Below, piece by piece: positions 41,727 through 51,576 of a DNA stretch of 64,000 bases. The stretch spans positions 2,554,465 to 2,618,464 of the forward strand of contig NW_004454207.1 of assembly GCF_000283155.1 (NCBI RefSeq). The letters run 5' to 3'. The translations under genes and the position numbers were made by a program. Below the pieces are notes generated by a model. It saw nothing but the letters and a program-made list of their open reading frames with translations, was not told where the DNA came from and did no database searches. The stretch's first letter is position 1, and the number at the start of each line of letters is the position of its first letter. The DNA comes from Ceratotherium simum simum (Eukaryota > Chordata > Mammalia > Perissodactyla > Rhinocerotidae).

Positions 41727-42958
41727 CACATAGAATAGAGAAAGGAAAGTCTCTTTAATAAATGGTGCTGAGAAAACTGGACAGCAACATGCAAAAGAAT
41801 GAAAGTAGACCATTGTTTTTTGCCATACACAAAAATGAACTCAAAATAAATCAAAGACTTGAAGGTAAGACCTGAAACTATAAAACTCCTAGAAGAAAAT
41901 ATAGGCAGAACACTCTTTGACATTAGTCTTAGAGGGATCTTTTCGAATTCCATGTCTACTTGGATAAGGGAAACAAAAGAAAAAATAAACAAGTGGGACT
42001 TCATCAGACTAAAGAGCTTCTGCAAGGCAAAGGAAACCAGGATCAAAATGAAAAGACAACCCACCAGCTGGGAGAAGATATTTGCAAATCATATATCTGA
42101 CAAGGGGTTAATCTCCATAATATATAAAGAACTCACACAACTGAACAACAGAAAAACAAATAACCTGATCAAAAAATGGGCAGAGGATATGAACAGACAA
42201 TTTTCCAAGGAAGATGTACAGGGGGCCAATAGGTATATGAAAAGATGTTCAATATCACTAATCATCAGGGATATGCAAATCAAAACTACACTAAGATATC
42301 ACCTTACACCCGTAAGAATCACTATAATCACCAATACAAAAAATAACAAATGTTAGAGAGGGTGTGGAGAAAAGGGAACCCTCATACACTGCTGGTGGGA
42401 ATGCAAACTGGTGCAGCCTCTATGGAAAACAGTATGGAGATTCTTCAAAAAATTAAAAATAGAAATACCTTATGATCCAGCTATCCCACTTCTGGGTATT
42501 TATCCAAAGAACTTGAAATTAACAATCCAAAGAGGGTTATGCACCCCTATGTTCGTTGCAGCATTATTCACTATAGCCAAGAAGTGGAAGCAGCCCAAGT
42601 GTCCATCAACAGGTGATTGGATAAAGAAGATGTCGTATATGCATACAATGGAATACTACTCAGCCATAAAAAAGACAAAATTGTCCCATTTACGACAACA
42701 TGGATGGACCTGGAGGGTATTTTGTTAAGTGAAATAAGCCAGTCAAAGACAAACACTGTATGACTTCACTCATATGTGGAATATAAACTAACACACGGAC
42801 AGAGAGAACAGTTTGGTGGTTACCAGGAGGAAGGGAGTTGGGGGGTGGGAACAAGGGGTGAAGGGGCACATTTATATGGTGACTGACAAATAATAATGTA
42901 CAACTGGAATCTCACAATGTTATAAACTATTATGACATCAATTAAAAAAAGAGAAAAA
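41727..42958 (+). mobile_element. 5'-truncated L1 insertion inside the provirus
   Basis: ORF2 C-terminal coding sequence (41859-42356 and 42411-42728, both in the L1 ORF2 family) followed by a short 3' UTR and an A-rich tail. Flanked by a 16-base duplication with one mismatch (aaagatttgtatattc at 41711-41726, aaagatttgtatgttc at 42959-42974). A TAG replaces the expected Trp codon near 42353. The short divergence suggests a young, dead copy. Confidence 0.93.
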
Positions 42959-43094
42959 AAAGATTTGTATGTTCTAAAACTTTTAGGACAATGTATTACA
43001 CCTTTAAAAGTCTGCAACTTTCTAAGTATACAATTTAACCCTAGACCTTGGCAGTGGGCGAGGCTCCCATTATCTTCTTTATTAGCACCTGATA

Positions 43095-43331
43095 TTAGCC
43101 TCTAGATTTTATCTCATATGGTGCAGGCTCAGGCAATCCTATTGACTTCTTTTTTGTCAGTTTAATTAACACCATCTGAAGGGCAGATTTACATGCTGTC
43201 TTACAATCAGGCATGGGAAACGTTCCTTTTTCCCAGTGAGACACAATGTCTATCCCCACAATACAATCTATAATACAATCAGGCAAAAAGAGAGATACAA
43301 TCACTTCAAGTAAAGCCCATAGACATATCAA
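43095..43331 (-). pseudogene. Possible retroviral protease/polymerase remnant
   Basis: The minus-strand frame contains VGIDIVSHW followed later by IGLPEPAP, a layout like the protease end / reverse-transcriptase start of class I retroviruses. Its position between the leader and the missing 3' genes is consistent. No reverse transcriptase catalytic motif is visible, so this is tentative. Confidence 0.4.
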
Positions 43332-44749
43332 TTTTTCTACAAAATTTCATCTGAATTCCATTAACTCTTATACCTCTAATCATAGTTTTCATTAGGATTT
43401 TACCACTAGGTCTTGGTCTTATAATTTTCAGCAGGGGAAGCATTCCATCAGATATTTTAAAACATACTCAGGCAAAGTTGATATAACCTCTTTATATAAA
43501 ATTAGCTCAAACATTCCAACCTTTATAATCTTATCAACACTTACACTTTTACATTTTCTCAATTTAATTGTAACCTGAGTCAGGGTCTTAAGGCTAGTCA
43601 TTTGTTTTTCCTTTTTTAATTTGCCCTTTTCATAGAAATCAATAAAACAATTATGATGAGAGCTCTCACAATTTTTTCCCCCCAATTTATAAGTTTTCCC
43701 AATTTAAACAATCCATCATCTGGCCACATTGACGAGTAGGATCTTAGCAGCGACTCATACCAAAGCTTAACCATGGATGTAAGATGCATCCCCAAAAGAG
43801 ATCCAGAGAATTCACTCCCAAAATAAGAAAGCACAATAAGCAACAAAGGTTGAGACAACAAAGGCCCCTTATGAAAGCAAATGGGACCCCTTATGACAAA
43901 CCCCTGAGAGCAGACACAGCCAGAGAAAGAGAGCATCTCCCAGAACGCCAGTCTACTAGACTGGCCACCAAGATGCGTGCCAGTACACGCATCCTCCTGA
44001 TGGCAGAGACCCAACAGGTCACAAAGCCAAGCTCTCAAGAGATAGAACAAGACAAAAGAAAAATCCTCATCTGATATGCACATTAACAGCTTTAGCTAAG
44101 CCTTGGGTCTCTTGGAGCCAGAATAATACCTTGGGGAGGGAGGTGCCACGGGGTTGCGGATTGTGTGTGCTTTACAGAGTACCTTGTCATTGTATGGACA
44201 TTTTCTTGAAGTTTGCAGGGGACCTGTGTCATCCACCCCATTCCGTGACCAACTTATCCCTTCATGGGAGACTCCTTGAGGTGGTGAGCACCCTAATGGC
44301 TCTTAACTGCTCAACTGGTGCCCACCAAATTTGTGGCCTTTTTGGCTTCCAAGATGCCCTTAGTGATAGCTTTTCACTTCATGTGCACATTCCCAGACAA
44401 CAGGCTTATGGAGATGCCTGTGTCTTATGACAAATGACAAAAAATACAGAGACAAGGAGAAATAGTGACTATTTCTGAGAGGAAAAGGATCAATTAAGCA
44501 ATGAGCACTCAACCATATCCTAGAGTCGCTGAGTCCACGAAGCCAGTTTCATCAATATTTTCTCCTGCTAATCTAAATTTAGAAAAGGAAAAAAAATCTC
44601 AACACTCTCGCTTCCACTGGACCCTGCAGGCAGAGATCTGGGAGACTGATGTGGTAAGAAGTCTTACCTCCTGCCAGCTCTTGTCAGGGGTCCAGGATGT
44701 CTCAGCTGCAGTAGTCCATTAGTGAAGAGTGTTCAGCCAGTGAATTTTT

Positions 44750-44767
44750 ATCCCACCCTTGTCACCA
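44750..44767 (-). other. Primer-binding-site-like sequence of the provirus
   Basis: Three bases inside the 5' LTR the minus strand reads TGGTGACAAGGGTGGGA. It begins TGG as required for pairing to a tRNA 3' CCA. It matches a tRNA-Leu-type site at about 14 of 18 positions as I recall that sequence, so the primer is not settled. Confidence 0.5.
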
Positions 44768-44770
44768 CAC

Positions 44771-45416
44771 TGAAGGAGTGGAAGACTATCTTCTACCCAC
44801 TCTGTGTCCTTTTTGGCTGGGTTATGAATTAAGTTGAATAAGAGACCGAATAGCAGGAGAAAATCAAACAAAGCTTTATAACATGTATATGTGGGAGAGA
44901 TCCAGAAAAATCTGAGTAACTCGAGAAAATGGGAGAGGTTCTCCTCTTAAATACCCTCTTCAGCTAAAGACAAAGGAGGATGTTGGGGGTTGGGGGAGTC
45001 AGTTATGGGAGATTACCAGAAAAGCACAGTAAACAAGAGTAAGGTTATTATGCAGATTTAAGGCCTCGCCTTCTGCATTGACAAGTTTCTAGAGACGAGG
45101 TCATCCCCTCCTCTTCCCAGTACAGAGAGGGAGATACTTTTACAAATGAAGATTTCCCTTACAAATGTAAATGTTTGGCAAACAGAACTTTGATAAGAAT
45201 GGGCTTAGCAAGGACCCTCCCAGTCTATGGATACCCAGAGTTATCTATGGTGATGGCCTGTCCTGGGGACAGGCCTCTTATCTTAAATTCTTTTAGGCAG
45301 TTTGGGGGAAGGTCAAATATTCTTCATGATTCTTCTGAGCCTTTATTGTCTTCAGGTCAAAATAATCTGTATACCAGAGTGGCACATCTTGGGGTGGCCT
45401 GCCCTGAACTCCATCA
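44771..45416 (-). repeat. 5' LTR of the provirus
   Basis: 646 bases, boundaries tgaaggagtggaaga and actccatca on the + strand. In minus orientation it has a TATAAAG stretch before the proposed end of R. It contains an antisense open frame shared with the other LTR, which is a by-product of LTR identity. Confidence 0.85.
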
Positions 45417-46121
45417 TAGGCAACATGGGAGGGATGATTGCCCGCCCTTGGAAACATGATCATTTATTTGGGGCAATGGTGGGGTGGTGGGAAACGACTG
45501 GGAATGTGGTCTGCTGGTTCAGTTCCCAGCAGTGATGATGATGCTTTCTCCCCCTCCCCCCATTTTCTGGTGTATCATGCTTTGTTTTCTTAGTATTTTT
45601 CTTGGTGTATTTCTCTTCTTCCAGTATTGTAAAACATCTGCAATTGGAATCATTCGTATGTTGAGCCTACCAAGGCAGTCATACTCAGCATTAAAATGTC
45701 AATAGAACAAAGGTGCTCTTGTTTAAAAACTGTGTGACCACATCTCTTCTGGGTTGAAAACCTGCTTTAAGATACTCTTTTTTAATAGCCATCTCTGGTG
45801 TGCTTCTGCTGTTAAGCATTTTTTCCTACATTTATTAGTTTCTTATGTTTATTACAGATTTTCCTCAGAGCCAATTTTATCCCCAGTAAAAGTCTCAAGG
45901 TCTCCGATGGAGGCAATTCAGAATGGGGCAGGGGAAGAGGGGGGTGAGGAAGGAAAGCTGGAGGGGGTTGCTGAGGGAAGGGGAGGGAAGCTGGATGAAC
46001 TAGTAGTATCAGCCTTTCCCTGGGGCCAGACCCCTCCCCCCAGGGACAGATTCCCTCTGCTCCCTCCCCTTTGTCCCTCAGGCTGTTTCCTTTTGCATCT
46101 CAGGATCCTGTATTTTAGAGT

Positions 46122-46368
46122 ATCTCAACGTCAGCACTATTGACATTTCGAACTGGATAATTCTTTGTTGTAGGGGCTGTCCTGTGCGTTGTGGGATGTT
46201 TAGCAGCATCCTGGGGCTCTACCCACCAGACGCCAGTAGTAGTGTCCCCATCCTGTGTCTTGTGTCCCCACCCACCCACACGCACACATTTGTGACAATC
46301 AAAAAATGTCTCCAGACATTGCCAAATATTCTCTGGAGGCAAAATCACCCCTAGTTGATAACCACTGA
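46122..46368 (-). mobile_element. hAT-type MER element, copy C, antisense
   Basis: aaaatgtctccagacattgc and gttgataaccactg at the right, and gtatctcaacgtcagcac at the left. Same family as 2551-2770 in reverse. Contains a small CCCACC-rich expansion near 46265. Confidence 0.75.
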
Positions 46369-46721
46369 ATTATTTTAGCCAGGACCTTCTTCCTTAATCC
46401 TCTTTCCTGATATTCAGGTCAGGATTCCAGAGTAGATCAATTCTGACCCCTGGACCAATCGCAAGTAGAAAAGCATTTTAAAACAAAGTGGATAAGACAA
46501 TGGCAATCAAAAGTCACTTAAAAAATATAAACACCAGTGTTCTGGTATGACCTGAAATTTATACCCAAATAATCACATTATTGTTTTGCTACAGGGCTAC
46601 AAACCCTGATCCCTACATCTGCCGTGAATTGGGGTGAGATTTGAATATGTCACTAAGTTATTTGTTCCCTCAATTTCCTCTAAGAATGGTTCCAGCCTTA
46701 GAATGGGTCATGAGGTGTGTT

Positions 46722-46916
46722 TTTTTGTTTTATTTTTTGCTGAGGAAGATTTGCCCTGAGCTAACGTCTGTGCCAATCTTCCTCTACTTTATATGTGGGG
46801 CACTGTCACTTCATGGCTGATCAGTGGTGTATGTCCACACCTGGGATCTGAACCTGTGAACCCAGGCTGCCGAAGTGGAATGCGGAACTTAACCACTACG
46901 CCGTGGGGCTGGCCCC
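46722..46916 (-). mobile_element. ERE-type SINE 8
   Basis: Single-module antisense ERE from tgctgaggaagatttgcc to gtggggctggcccc. More diverged than most copies and without a clear target duplication. Confidence 0.85.
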
Positions 46917-47229
46917 TTTCTGTTTTCTTTTTAATCAAGGAACTGATTAAAACAGAGTAACCTTCAAAGAGGTGACTGAATTTTAGTCTGACTTCAACAG
47001 TGACCTCCGGAGAGCAGAGTTTTTGGTGTGCCCTGCAGGCTGCAGGTTTCCTGGCCCTTCAATGATTTTTCATCCTGTGGTGAGCGGCCAGAATGAAGAC
47101 GAATCATGATGCCAAAGGTAATTGAACTGTTACGTGCTAAAATGGCCAAACTCTTCTGCGATCAAATATGGAGCCCATCACCTCTCCTGTCAAATGTCAC
47201 GGAATTGATAAGATTTTGGAGTTTGATGG

Positions 47230-47350
47230 AACATTCAAGACTGAACGATTCCCGTCTCATCTTACAGATGAGGAAACTAAGGCTCAAAGAGATGAAATGA
47301 CTGGCTCAGGAAGGTCACACTGTTTTTAGAAGAAAGATTGCAGTTAGTAA
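47230..47350 (-). repeat. MIR SINE, antisense
   Basis: catcttacagatgaggaaac, ctcaaagagatgaaatgact and caggaaggtcacactg are the antisense MIR core. Confidence 0.8.
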
Positions 47351-47667
47351 ACAGGGCCTCTTGCTTTACCTGGACATGTTTGCTGTAACCTGGTCAACTT
47401 CTGATGATTCTAATCACTGGCTTTGGAATGTGAAGGTGTTTATCATGAAGCCTCAGGGTAGTGAGGAAAAGCACAAAATAGAACTTCCAGCAACCTAGAA
47501 TGTTTCCTTCTGCAGATTTGGTTGTTTGCTTTCCTTCTGCCAAAAGAAAGTCTTCATTGCATTCGCTGCATTTGCCTGGTTCTTTTTCAGAGAGCCATGC
47601 TAACATGGGGAGATTCAAAATAACCACATGGGGTCATGGAAGTTTTAAAGATAATGGTCATTCTGTA

Positions 47668-47720
47668 AGACAGTGGTTCTCAAAGTGTGGTTCTGGACTA
47701 GTGGCATCTGTATTCAGCTG
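47668..47720 (+). mobile_element. Fragment of a MER20-like hAT element
   Basis: cagtggttctcaaagtgtgg followed by ctggactagtggcatctgta is the left end of a MER20-like element. The rest is not recognisable. Confidence 0.5.
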
Positions 47721-48125
47721 ACAAGTTATGCCTACTTTGTGGACAGTTGGAGAGAAATAGCAGCTTTCAATTTATCTGAAGATTCAAATGTATGTAGAAC
47801 AGAAGTTTCTGATCTTTGTGTTCACTTTCCCAAGAACTGTCATGGCCCAGCACTTAGTTACTTGGGATATTTGAGTTGTTTCTAATGCTTCAGTTTTTTG
47901 GAAAAAAAAAGATAATGCTGGTTTTCTAGGAACACAAAGTATAAGATAATGCTCCTGTATTATTAATATTTCATTGGTGAAAATAGCTATTACCAAAAAA
48001 TATTGTTAAAATTAACAGTACTTAATCATTTTTAATAATGGGTTCAACACACACTGCTTAATATCTAAGTAATTGCCAATGATTTTATTAACATGAGAAT
48101 CTCCTTTAAAAAGTAGTGTCTTCAG

Positions 48126-48316
48126 AGGGGCTGGCACGGTGGTGTAGCAGTTAAGTTTGCACGCTCTGCTTCGGTGGACCAGGATTTGCGCATTTGGATC
48201 CTGGGCGTGGACCTACACCGCTCATCAAGCCATGCTGTGCTGGTGTCCCACATACAAAACAAGGGAGGATTGGCACAGATGTTAGCTCAGGGACAATCTT
48301 CCTCATAAAAAAAAAT
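48126..48316 (+). mobile_element. ERE-type SINE 9
   Basis: Sense, single-module ERE starting aggggctggcacggtggt and ending in an A run. 12-base imperfect duplication tagtgtcttcag (48114-48125) versus tagtatctttag (48317-48328). Confidence 0.9.
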
Positions 48317-49461
48317 TAGTATCTTTAGGAGGGAAGCTGGAAACAAGAGAAAAATAATAGAAGCAGTTTTATTTAAAGCCTTTTTTCAATACCATTGGTC
48401 AGTTAACAAAAAAAAAGTCAATTAAACAAGGGAGTCATTTTGTAAAAAGGATCTATATGTTACTTAAATATTATATTTTAACTTGAATTATATAAATGGA
48501 CTTATTTTGGGAGACAGTTCTCCACGAGCCTCTTGCATTTCTGCACATCTTGTGAGCAGAGGCATTGATGGCCTTTGTTCTGGATTTTCTTTTCAAGGCT
48601 GTTTGGATAGCGAACAGAAAATAGCGGATAGTGGTTGAAGATAGAAGCAGCATCTCCTTCTAGGGCAGGTGGCAGGTTTGTTTGCTGTCCGGTTTAATAA
48701 AGACAATGTCTCCCTCTGGGCCGAGTTCAGGGAGGTTTGCTTGCAGCTCATTGTAAATGTTTGGGTTCTCTAAGCTCAGTCTTCCTCAGCTGTGATGCAA
48801 ACCCACTTGGTGCATAACATCCACCTGGGCCACTCTGTGGCATTGGGGTACAAAGGGAACTGGTGCTTGCCGTGCCATAAGTATTAAAGTCATTTGTCTC
48901 TGACCCAGGAGTCTCTTATAATCTATCAGGATCCAGGAAACTGGCAGGTTAACTTGTTAGCTTGCAAGTAGGCTAATGTCTTAAATCTTTCACGGTTCTG
49001 GACAATTATATTCACCAGTTGTTTTAGTGGAAGGCCAAATCCCCTTGAGTATGGGTCCACTGATGACCTGTCTCCCATAAACCACACCTGGAAGACATTA
49101 GCTATTATTTGTATTTTTTTTTTAACTGGAGTGAGAATTTAAAAACATATGCATAACAATCTGAGTACAGAATCCTTCTGGAAGTTTTCTCCTTTATATT
49201 TATCTCACCCATATCTAATTTTCTTCAGAGACTGAACTAATAAGAGATATAGATATAGGAATAGATTAGATATAGATATAAATATGGGTTTATTTTAAGG
49301 AGTTGGCTCACATGGTTGTGGGGGCTTGCAAATCCGAAATCTGTAGGGCAGGTGGCAGGCTGGAAGCTGAGGCAAGAGTTGATGTCGCAGCCTTGAATCT
49401 GAAATGTGGAGGGCAGGCTGGCAGGCTGGAAACTCAGGCAGGATTTCTATGTTATAGTCTT

Positions 49462-49680
49462 TTTTTTTTTTTTTTAATAATTTTATTTATTTATTTATTT
49501 TTCCCCCAAAGCCCCAGTAGATAGTTGTATGTCACAGTTGCACATCCTTCTAGTTGCTGTATGTGGGACGCGGCCTCAGCATGGCCGGAGAAGCGGTGCA
49601 TCGGTGTGCGCCCGGGATCCGAACCCGGGCTGCCAGCAGCGGAGCGCGCGCACTTAACCACCAAGCCACGGGGCCGGCCC
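49462..49680 (-). mobile_element. ERE-type SINE 10, young
   Basis: Antisense ERE of the same subtype as SINE 6: a T run, TTTA repeats, then ccccaaagccccagtagata, ending gccacggggccggccc. Perfect 16-base duplication tctatgttatagtctt at 49446-49461 and 49681-49696. Confidence 0.97.
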
Positions 49681-49784
49681 TCTATGTTATAGTCTTAAGG
49701 CAGAATTCCTTCTTCTCTGGGAAATCTCAATTTTTGCTCTTAAGGCCTTCAACTAATTTGATGAGGCCCACCCACATTATCAAG

Positions 49785-50176
49785 CCAACCCTGGCGGTCT
49801 AGTGATTAAGATTCAGTGCTCTCACCGCTGTGGCCAGTCAGGGAACCACACCACCCGCCTGTCAGTTGTCATACTGTGGTGGCTGCATGTTACTCTGATG
49901 CTGAAAGCTATGCCACTAATATTTCAAATACCAGCAGGGTCATCCATGGTGGACAGATCTCAGCAGAGCTTCCACACTAAGACAGACTAGGAAGAAGGAC
50001 TTGGCCACCCACTTCCGAAAAAATTGGCCATGAAAACCCTATGAATAGCAGTGGAGCACTGTCTGATAGAGCACCGGAAGGTGAGAGGATGGGGGAGAAA
50101 GACCAGGCAGGGTTTACTCTGTTGTATACAGGATCCCTAGGAGTCAGAATCCACTCGATGGCAGTAATTACAACAT
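49785..50176 (+). mobile_element. Long tRNA-derived SINE with RTE-like 3' part
   Basis: Head ccaaccctggcggtctagtg (A-box-like), body with atgaaaaccctatgaatagc and end aggagtcagaatccactcga plus gcagtaattacaac. Its length of about 390 bases and this 3' end set it apart from the EREs. The B-box region appears deleted. Perfect 13-base duplication ccacattatcaag at 49772-49784 and 50177-50189. Family assignment from memory. Confidence 0.75.
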
Positions 50177-50626
50177 CCACATTATCAAGGGCAATCTCTT
50201 CTACTTAAAGTCAAAGTAAAGGTTAATCACATCTGTAAAACACCTTCACAGTTACATCTAGATTAGTGTTTGACCAAACAACTGAGCACTATAGCCTAGC
50301 CAAGTTGACATATAATTAACCATTGCAATAGCTTTTTTCTTTTTTAAGCAGTTTACTATGGCTGTCTTTCCAAAACATTCAACTCTGTTTCTTCTTATAC
50401 TCATATTTAATTGAGCTATAATATTACAATTAAAAAACATAACTGGCATAAAAAAGTTTAGAAACAAATACAACTGAATCTTGGAAATCAACTCAACTAG
50501 TGGATGGAAAAAAGGTGTATGTACTAGTAGTCTACCAACTTGAGATGTTAAATAGGTGCTGGAGATCCATCAACACTTTCTTTTTTACAGAAGGAAAGGA
50601 GAATGCAGGTTAACCAATTAGATTTT

Positions 50627-50919
50627 GTGTGTGTGTGTGAGGAAGATTAGCCCTGAGCTAACATCCGTGCTAATCCTCCTCTTTTTGCTGAGGAAGACCG
50701 GCTCTGAGCTAACGTCTATTGCCAATCCTCCTCCTTTTTTTCCCCCAAAGCCCCAGTAGATAGTTATATGTCATAGTTGCACACCCTTCTAGTTGCTGTA
50801 TGTGGGACGCAGCCTCAGCATGACCGGAGAAGCGGTGCTTCGGTGCGCGCCCGGGATCCGAGCCCGGGCTGCCGGTAGCGGAGCTCGAGCACTTAACCAC
50901 TAAGCCATGGGGCCGGCCC
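50627..50919 (-). mobile_element. ERE-type SINE 11
   Basis: Antisense, two-module ERE with a GT run at the tail and head catggggccggccc. Perfect 15-base duplication aaccaattagatttt at 50612-50626 and 50920-50934. Confidence 0.96.
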
Positions 50920-50984
50920 AACCAATTAGATTTTAAATAGAGGTCAGTCAAGAGAGCTTCTACTATGCCTGTTGGTCTGAAGCT

Positions 50985-51135
50985 TATCTGTCAACTGGAC
51001 TCAATTGGGCAGTGTTGAAAGCTCCCAACACCCAAGCCTTGCCCAAGAGTAGTTAAATCAGAATCTTTGGGTGCCAGGCATCAGTAACTTTGTAATGATC
51101 CCTTTCCAGTGTGCAGCCAAGATCGAGAACCTCTG
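50985..51135 (-). mobile_element. MER5-like hAT fragment, antisense
   Basis: aaatcagaatctttgggtgc, caggcatcagtaactttg and tgtgcagccaagatcgagaa are the antisense 3' part of a MER5-like element. Confidence 0.65.
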
Positions 51136-51309
51136 GTTTAAAGTCATGGCCATGAAGCTCTCAATGTCTGCTGCCTCCTCCCAACATGTAAGTGTATTAG
51201 CTTTGGGACACGACATTTAGAAAGTGTAAAAAGCAGAGGACAGTATAGGCAAGAACAAAGTGCCATCATTAATTCCACAAATCAGTACAAGTCAGCTCCT
51301 ACATTTTGG

Positions 51310-51575
51310 AGAATTTAAAAACATTTTCTCTTTAGTTAGAGTTCCTAAAAGTGGAATTGCTCTGTCAAAGCAATGCCTGTTTTAAATTCTGATGTGTTTC
51401 AATTGCTCACCAGAAAGGTTGTATTAATTTGCATTCCCATCCAAAGTCCCTAAATCCTGGCCAACACTGTAAATTGATAATCTTTTTCCTTTTTTCCAAT
51501 CTGATAATTTAAAAATATTGAGATGTTGTTTTATTTGCATTTCTGTAAGAATTTCATTTTATTGACCGCAAATAT
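51310..51575 (-). mobile_element. Old L1 3' fragment, antisense
   Basis: ctaaaagtggaattgctctg and caccagaaaggttgtattaa are antisense old L1 3' sequence. It abuts the younger L1 starting at about 51577. Confidence 0.65.
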
Positions 51576-51576
51576 T

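Larger units (their letters stand above)
39778..45416 (-). mobile_element. Endogenous retrovirus, minus strand, two LTRs with 4-base target duplication
   Basis: Two direct LTRs (39778-40399 and 44771-45416) start TG and end CA. They are bracketed by the same 4 bases, tagg at 39774-39777 and 45417-45420, which supports an authentic provirus. A 4-base duplication is usual for class I elements. A primer-binding-site-like sequence and a splice donor (gaggtaag in antisense at 44663-44670) follow the 5' LTR. The interior is short and degraded; the only retroviral coding trace I can argue for is a protease/polymerase-like stretch at 43095-43331. The interior is also interrupted by an L1 (41727-42958) and an ERE (41320-41605). 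Not functional: multiple stops and most genes missing. Confidence 0.85.
49205..50340 (-). repeat. MaLR-type LTR split by two SINEs
   Basis: Three pieces (49205-49461, 49697-49771, 50190-50340) read through as one antisense LTR: gtgggggcttgcaaatccga, then ttgctcttaaggccttcaac, then ggttaatcacatctg and cactatagcctagccaagtt. The gaps are exactly the two SINE insertions with their duplications. Confidence 0.75.

Noticed and set aside
43616..44083. 155-codon minus-strand open frame in the provirus
   Set aside because: Position fits a 5' retroviral region, but I see no matrix, capsid or zinc-knuckle motif, so it is not called as a gag remnant.
40158..45459. Two nearly identical 94-97 codon open frames (40158-40451 and 45175-45459)
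   Set aside because: They are antisense frames shared because they lie in the two LTRs of one provirus; no evidence of selection or of a known protein.
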